From NCBI GenBank assembly GCA_041168905.1, contig JBEEJZ010000021.1, forward strand, positions 1 to 11,260: a stretch of DNA of 11,260 bases, in the 5' to 3' direction. The notes under the pieces were generated by a model, which saw only the letters and a program-made list of their open reading frames with translations, did no database searches and was not told where the DNA came from. A program made the position numbers and the translations under genes. The stretch is from JBEEJZ01 sp041168905 (GTDB lineage: Bacteria; Pseudomonadota; Gammaproteobacteria; Burkholderiales; Burkholderiaceae_C). Below are positions 7,809 through 11,260 of this stretch, in pieces. Each line of letters begins with the position of its first letter. The stretch's first letter is position 1.

Positions 7809-7834
7809 TGGCGCCACTTTTTGGAGTGCCGCCA
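7809..7834. repeat. Imperfect inverted repeat, 10-bp arms
   Basis: The arms TGGCGCCACT (7809-7818) and AGTGCCGCCA (7825-7834) pair at nine of ten positions around a 6-nt loop. It lies between the start of the small membrane protein and the phasin promoter. There is no following T-run on either strand, so it is not a standard terminator. It could be an operator, a 5' leader hairpin of the minus-strand gene, or chance. Confidence 0.35.
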
Positions 7835-7863
7835 CTAAACGCAGTGATGGGCGGCCTCAAATC

Positions 7864-7892
7864 ATGAACTATTGAAGCGGAAGTGGTCTAAT
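7864..7892 (+). promoter_or_regulatory. Putative sigma70-type promoter of the phasin gene
   Basis: TCTAAT at 7887-7892 matches the -10 consensus at five of six positions. Seventeen bases upstream ATGAAC (7864-7869) matches the -35 at three of six. This would place transcription start near 7899, inside the palindrome at 7890-7910 and about 39 nt before the phasin ATG. The -35 is weak, so this is a prediction supported mainly by its overlap with the operator-like palindrome. Confidence 0.4.
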
Positions 7893-7910
7893 TGCTGCAC
7901 TGCACCAATT
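7890..7910. promoter_or_regulatory. Operator-like palindrome, probable PhaR site
   Basis: A 21-bp palindrome with outer arms AATTG (7890-7894) and CAATT (7906-7910) and inner half-sites TGCA around a central C at 7900. Apart from the centre, only the symmetric pair 7895/7905 breaks the symmetry. The core TTG-C-TGCA-C-TGCA-C-CAA resembles the TGCA-rich site that the PHA regulator PhaR is known to bind near phasin genes. It overlaps the predicted -10 and start point, the position expected for a repressor that is released when PHA granules sequester it. The regulator itself is not in the window. Confidence 0.6.
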
Positions 7911-7937
7911 AATGACCTCCTTTGAAAGGGAAACACC

Positions 7938-8450
7938 ATGAACTACTCTGCTGACCAACTCATCTCCAGCCAAAAGGCCAACGTCGAAGTGATGACCGGC
8001 CTGTCTCAAAAAGCCTTCGCTGGCTTCGAGAAACTGGTTGAACTGAACATGGCTGCCACCAAGGCAGTTGTGAACGAGTCTTTCGCCAACCTGCAGTCCC
8101 TGGCTGCAGTGAAAGACGTGCAAGAACTCGTGTCGCTGCAATCCAGCCTGGCCAAGCCCATGGCTGCCAAGTCGGCCTCTTATGCTCGTCACGTGTATGA
8201 CATCGTTTCCGGCACCGCCGCCGAATTCACCAGCGCTTTTGAAGCCAAGGCCGCCGAGTCGCAAAAGACCGTTGCTTCCCTGGTTGAGCAAACCCTGAAG
8301 AACGCTCCCGCCGGCTCCGAAGCTGCCGTGAACGTGATCAAGAGCGCCATGGAAGCCAGCAGCAACGCTGTTGAGTCCGCTCAAAAGGCTGCCAAGCAAG
8401 CTGCCCAGTTGGTGGAAACCAATCTGAAGGCCGCTGCCGAAGCCGTCTGA
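7938..8450 (+). CDS. phaP: Phasin, PHA granule-associated protein
   Basis: Small amphipathic protein that coats polyhydroxyalkanoate granules, limits their coalescence and stabilises the polymer-cytoplasm interface. The 170-residue product starts MNYSADQLISSQKANVEVM, with the family N-terminal pattern of polar helix, then AFAGFEKLVELNMAATKAVV (28-47). The rest is almost entirely Ala, Lys, Glu, Ser and Val helix with no Cys or Trp, ending in coiled-coil-like repeats (VESAQKAAKQAAQLVETNLKA). Length and composition are typical of the short Burkholderiales phasins. GAAAGGG at 7924-7930 is a good ribosome site 7 nt before the ATG. The gene is monocistronic, bounded by its own promoter and operator candidate upstream and a strong terminator 16 nt after the stop. 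Very uniform GC-rich codon choice suggests high expression. phaP is the generic symbol; I cannot tell which paralogue this is. Confidence 0.92.
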   Translation: MNYSADQLISSQKANVEVMTGLSQKAFAGFEKLVELNMAATKAVVNESFANLQSLAAVKDVQELVSLQSSLAKPMAAKSASYARHVYDIVSGTAAEFTSAFEAKAAESQKTVASLVEQTLKNAPAGSEAAVNVIKSAMEASSNAVESAQKAAKQAAQLVETNLKAAAEAV

Positions 8451-8466
8451 TTCGTCAGGACCCTTC

Positions 8467-8497
8467 AAAAAATGGCGCCTCCGGGCGCCATTTTTTT
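8467..8497. terminator. Bidirectional intrinsic terminator
   Basis: A perfect 8-bp stem ATGGCGCC (8472-8479) / GGCGCCAT (8484-8491) with a TCCG loop is flanked by an A-run (8467-8472) and a T-run (8491-8497). The T-run ends plus-strand transcripts from the phasin gene, and the A-run reads as a U-run on the minus strand. It therefore also serves the converging CheW-protein transcript, whose stop is at 8535. Confidence 0.9.
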
Positions 8498-8520
8498 GTC
8501 TGAAAGGTTTTGTATCAGAG

Positions 8521-8537
8521 TGAGGCCCTAGGCCTCA
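8521..8537. repeat. Perfect 7-bp inverted repeat over the CheW-gene stop codon
   Basis: TGAGGCC (8521-8527) and GGCCTCA (8531-8537) are exact inverted copies separated by CTA. The right arm contains the stop codon of the minus-strand CheW-domain gene (8535-8537). On that transcript it would form a small hairpin about 24 nt before the main terminator. It has no U-run of its own; it may aid termination or protect the 3' end, or be incidental. Confidence 0.5.
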
Positions 8538-10031
8538 AGCAAGATCAGACAAAAACGCAAGCGCAGGAAAGTCGATGACCCGGTAGCTCTTCTGGTCAGC
8601 GCCCTGCCCCACAGTCAACATATGCACCGGCACGCCACCGCCCATGGACCAGCGCGTGTGCACGCACAGATGTCCCGGCAACAGTTCATGGACATCATCC
8701 ACCACCACCGCCGCAAATTGGTCGCCCACCGCCAGCACCAATACCTTGGACTCAGGTGCAGGCGCTCGCCGGGGTTGCTGCGTGAGTACGCGTAAATCAA
8801 GCATCGGCAAGCTCTGTCCACGCCACTCCAGATGTCCCAGCAGAGCAGCCTGCGAGCTTTCAGCAGGGGCGTAGCTCATCGGGTAGGTCATGATTTCGCG
8901 TAACAGCGCCATGGGTGCGGCCCAAGCCTGGCGTGCAGTGAACACCACGTAGGGACCCGTCACTGCTGCCATCTCCGTCTCGTCCAAACCTGCAAAACTA
9001 CCGCGAAGTGCAGTCCCTGATGGTCCTGAGGACTGACTCAGCGTGCTTTCCGGCCAGTGTTGAACCAGCGCCTGCGCATCCAGCAGCAGTACACGCTGCT
9101 GCATTTCAGGCAGCATCACCGTGCCACTGATCAGGGCAGTCTCAGCCTGCCCTACCTCCAGATGCGGCTGCACCTCCTGGCATCCAAAGCGCCGTACAGA
9201 CTGCAAGGCATCCACAGGAACACCGATCATGCGCCCCCCGTGCTGCAGTATCAACACCCACGGGGCAATGGCTGCATCCGGCTCGGGCTGGCCCAAAGCG
9301 TGCAGGACATGAATCACCGGCACGTCGTGCCCGCGCCAGCGGCACAGGCCCAACAACTGAGAGGCAGGTCCAAACAAGCTTTGCAGGCTCGGCATGGCCA
9401 GCACCTCGCCCACCGCATCAGCAGGCAGACCCAGCAAACTTTCCCCGGTTCGAACCACGGCATAAGACTCCGTCATGGTCTGAGCAGGGGCCCTACCCTG
9501 GGATGATGAGCCTGGGTTGAGCTTTGCCGAACCGGCGGCCTCGCCTCGGGACCACACCTGCGCCATGGCCATCAAGCGCTCCGGGTCGAGCAGGCTGACT
9601 GGGGCTTGCTGGGTCTCAGCCCTGGCCACACTGTGAAAAAAACCCTCGGCGTCATCGTCGTGATGGATTTGGTGCACGTCCTGTCCTTGCACCCGAAGCA
9701 GGCCTTGCACGCTGTCGATCGCCAAGCCCAGCACCCGCCCACCCGCATTCAGGATCGCGACCTGAGGGCAAGGGGGACCTGCGGGCGCTGCCGGTGCCAG
9801 CCACAGCCGCAGATCGACCATGGGCACCAAGTGCCCCCGGTGCTCAAACACGCCCACCACCGGCCCCTGGTTGCGCGGTAGCGTGGTGATAGCCTGTGGC
9901 CGCATCACCGCTTGAACCAAATGGTCCGTCTGGACCCCAAATACCAACTCGCCTAAAACCAGCAGTGCGAAAGTGAGGGGTGGCTGCGCAGCCACAACAT
10001 CTGGCGTCTCAGGCTCGCTGATGGCTGCCAT
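8535..10031 (-). CDS. Chemotaxis scaffold with three tandem CheW domains
   Basis: CheW domains bridge methyl-accepting receptors and the kinase CheA at the inner face of the membrane or in cytoplasmic clusters. This 498-residue protein contains three. Domain 1 (about 20-158) has VVGVFEHRGHLVPMVDLRLWL; domain 2 (about 188-330) has LLGLCRWRGHDVPVIHVLHAL; domain 3 (about 360-498) has LLGHLEWRGQSLPMLDLRVLT. Each repeats the G-x(4)-RG-x(2)-(V/L)P hairpin, but domain 2 lacks the DLR that follows in the other two. The linkers at about 160-187 and 331-358 are Ser/Pro/Ala-rich. There is no receiver, so it is not CheV, and no kinase domain. ATG 10031 begins 2 nt after the receptor stop; a TTG at 10037 overlapping that stop (TTGA) is the alternative. 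Translation is therefore probably coupled to the PAS-PAS receptor, its likely partner. Transcription ends at the hairpin at 8467-8497. Confidence 0.88.
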   Translation of the reverse strand: MAAISEPETPDVVAAQPPLTFALLVLGELVFGVQTDHLVQAVMRPQAITTLPRNQGPVVGVFEHRGHLVPMVDLRLWLAPAAPAGPPCPQVAILNAGGRVLGLAIDSVQGLLRVQGQDVHQIHHDDDAEGFFHSVARAETQQAPVSLLDPERLMAMAQVWSRGEAAGSAKLNPGSSSQGRAPAQTMTESYAVVRTGESLLGLPADAVGEVLAMPSLQSLFGPASQLLGLCRWRGHDVPVIHVLHALGQPEPDAAIAPWVLILQHGGRMIGVPVDALQSVRRFGCQEVQPHLEVGQAETALISGTVMLPEMQQRVLLLDAQALVQHWPESTLSQSSGPSGTALRGSFAGLDETEMAAVTGPYVVFTARQAWAAPMALLREIMTYPMSYAPAESSQAALLGHLEWRGQSLPMLDLRVLTQQPRRAPAPESKVLVLAVGDQFAAVVVDDVHELLPGHLCVHTRWSMGGGVPVHMLTVGQGADQKSYRVIDFPALAFLSDLA

Positions 10032-10033
10032 GG

Positions 10034-11260
10034 TCAAGGTGCGTTCAGGGTGGTTTGCTGCACCTCAGCCAGCAAGGACGCGACGTTGCGAGTCGCGTCG
10101 GCCTGCTCCGCGGTCGAGGTATTGATCTGATTGATGGACTGATGGGTGTCATCCACAGATCGAACGATTTGATCGAAGGCCTCTTCCACCTGCGCTGAAA
10201 TACGACCGCCTTCATCCACGCGATTGACGGTGTCTGTAATGAGCCGGGCAATTTCCCGCGCCGCCAAAGCGGATTTTTCAGCCAGCTTGCGCACCTCGTC
10301 GGCCACCACCGAGAAGCCCAGACCATGCTCACCTGCGCGCGCTGCCTCAATTGCGGCATTGAAGGCGAGCAAATTGGTCTGCGCGGCAATGTCACCAATG
10401 GTCTTGATGATGTCATTGATATCGCGAGAAGAGTTCTGAATCTGCATGATCGACTCACGCGAGCGGGCCAGAAGTCGGGTGCCATCGGCCGCCTCGTGCT
10501 GGGTGGTCTGGGCCAGCTCGCTGGAGCGGGCCGCATTTTTGGCAATGCTGTCGATTGATGCCGAAAGTTCCTCCAGCACATCGCTGATGGCACTGACCTT
10601 CTCGCGTATCAGCTGTTCGCGGTCCACCTGCCCTGTGATGTCCATGGCGTATTTCACGACCTTGAATACCTTGCCACTGGCATCCAGCACCGGGTTGTAG
10701 GTGGCCTGAATCCAGACCTCCACCCCATGTTTGCCCACGCGCTTGAAGCGCCCGGACTGAAACTGCCCCTCACTGAGATTGGCCCAGAAATTCCGGTACT
10801 CCGGGGACTTGACCAAACCCTCCTCACACAACAGGCGGTGATGCTGGCCGACCACCTCTTGCGGCGTATACCCCAGCACACGCAAGAAATTGTTGTTTAC
10901 GTCCAGCACAACGCCTTGAAGGTCGAACTCGACAACGACCTGGGAGCGTGAGATAGCCTGCAACTTCCCCTCGAACTCGGCGTTGAGTCGCTTGGCCCCT
11001 GTGATGTCGGTGGCAAATTTAACCACCTTCAACACCTTGCCAGCCTCATCAAAAATAGGGTTGTATGAGGCCTGTATCCAGACCGCTTGCCCATTTTTAG
11101 CCAGTCGTTTGAACTCACCGGCGTGCAATTCACCACTGGCAAGATGCTTCCAGAACAGATCGTATTCAGACGATCGCGAAAACTCGGGCTCACAGAACAA
11201 GCGGTGATGCTGGCCGACCACTTCATCGAGCGTGTAGCCAAAAACCTTCAAAAAATTGGA
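10034..11260 (-). CDS. PAS-PAS methyl-accepting chemotaxis protein (N-terminus beyond window)
   Basis: Receptor that detects a signal through PAS domains and controls CheA. The 408 C-terminal residues are visible; the frame is open at the right edge (SNFLKVFGYTLDE), so the start is missing. A first PAS with its PAC part covers visible residues 1 to about 88, and a second spans about 100-210. They are close copies: each has EVVGQHHRL(F/L)C, FKR-(L/V)-(A/G)-K, VWIQA-(S/T)-YNP, then KVVK and DITG. Residues about 215-405 form the coiled-coil signalling hairpin, with tip QTNLLAFNAAIEAARAGEHG (294-313) and VVADEVRKLAEKSALAAREI (318-337). No transmembrane helix or HAMP domain is present in the visible part, so it is probably cytosolic, like Pseudomonas BdlA or soluble Aer-type receptors. 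Cofactor (FAD, haem or none) cannot be told. The stop at 10034-10036 lies 2 nt before the triple-CheW start, indicating an operon. Confidence 0.93.
   Translation of the reverse strand, partial: SNFLKVFGYTLDEVVGQHHRLFCEPEFSRSSEYDLFWKHLASGELHAGEFKRLAKNGQAVWIQASYNPIFDEAGKVLKVVKFATDITGAKRLNAEFEGKLQAISRSQVVVEFDLQGVVLDVNNNFLRVLGYTPQEVVGQHHRLLCEEGLVKSPEYRNFWANLSEGQFQSGRFKRVGKHGVEVWIQATYNPVLDASGKVFKVVKYAMDITGQVDREQLIREKVSAISDVLEELSASIDSIAKNAARSSELAQTTQHEAADGTRLLARSRESIMQIQNSSRDINDIIKTIGDIAAQTNLLAFNAAIEAARAGEHGLGFSVVADEVRKLAEKSALAAREIARLITDTVNRVDEGGRISAQVEEAFDQIVRSVDDTHQSINQINTSTAEQADATRNVASLLAEVQQTTLNAP
10835..10855. repeat. Direct repeat copy 1 within PAS-encoding units
   Basis: A 21-bp sequence beginning GCGGTGATGCTGG is identical to the copy at 11201-11221. 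The offset is 366 bp, exactly 122 codons, equal to one PAS unit. It encodes the conserved VVGQHHR segment and reflects internal duplication of the PAS domain in the receptor gene. Confidence 0.85.
11201..11221. repeat. Direct repeat copy 2 within PAS-encoding units
   Basis: Exact second copy of the 21-bp repeat at 10835-10855, lying in the PAS unit nearer the N-terminus. Identity at synonymous positions suggests that the duplication is recent, or that gene conversion keeps the units alike. Confidence 0.85.

Noticed and set aside
7918..7930. CCTTTGAAAGG inverted repeat at the phasin ribosome site as a possible thermosensor or sequestering hairpin
   Set aside because: Only four pairs with a 3-nt loop would form, too weak to claim regulation.
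7869..8468. 199-codon Gly/His/Leu-rich open frame on the minus strand
   Set aside because: It is the exact antisense of the phasin gene and reflects the low-complexity Ala/Lys/Glu codons. It also reads through the phasin promoter and operator.
8535..10031. CheV (CheW-receiver fusion)
   Set aside because: All three domains are CheW-like; no receiver aspartate, DD pair or KP motif is present.

Overview
The window looks like a piece of a betaproteobacterial chromosome, most likely Burkholderiales and probably Comamonadaceae. This rests on the high-GC coding sequence, a phasin gene of the polyhydroxyalkanoate (PHA) type common in that order, the suhB / trmJ / cysE neighbourhood that I recall from many Burkholderiales, and the style of the signalling proteins. 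I cannot name a species. Coding density is very high. I see no rRNA, tRNA, CRISPR array, insertion sequence, phage gene or other sign of recent transfer.

Layout. Positions 1-6107 hold four minus-strand genes in close succession, in transcription order trmJ (tRNA 2'-O-methyltransferase), cysE (serine acetyltransferase), a REC-GGDEF diguanylate cyclase, and a very large hybrid sensor kinase (CHASE-PAS-PAS-HisKA-HATPase-REC-HPt) that runs off the left edge. Gaps are 9, 51 and 11 nt, so one operon or a chain of read-through transcripts is plausible. Divergent from trmJ, across a 115-nt intergenic region, is an inositol-monophosphatase family gene (suhB, plus strand, 6223-7155). A small membrane-anchored protein of unknown function (7160-7762, minus) converges on it with a 4-nt gap.

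From 7763 to 7937 is the best regulatory region of the window: a putative sigma70-type promoter whose -10 overlaps a 21-bp near-perfect palindrome resembling the PhaR operator, upstream of a phasin gene (7938-8450). A strong bidirectional hairpin terminator (8467-8497) separates the phasin from a converging chemotaxis pair on the minus strand. That pair is a PAS-PAS methyl-accepting protein with no membrane segment in its visible part (10034-11260, cut by the right edge), followed after 2 nt by a protein with three tandem CheW domains (8535-10031).

How the genes may work together. Two signalling modules are visible. In the first, the hybrid kinase holds every phosphorelay element (H653, D950, H1099), and the adjacent diguanylate cyclase has an intact receiver with D54, so a relay from kinase to cyclase controlling c-di-GMP is a natural hypothesis. 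In the second, the PAS-PAS receptor and the triple-CheW scaffold probably feed a CheA encoded elsewhere. The suhB/trmJ/cysE block is housekeeping and the phasin belongs to PHA storage. Nothing here is a clearly undescribed system; the points most worth following are the kinase-cyclase pair, the triple CheW protein and the phasin operator.
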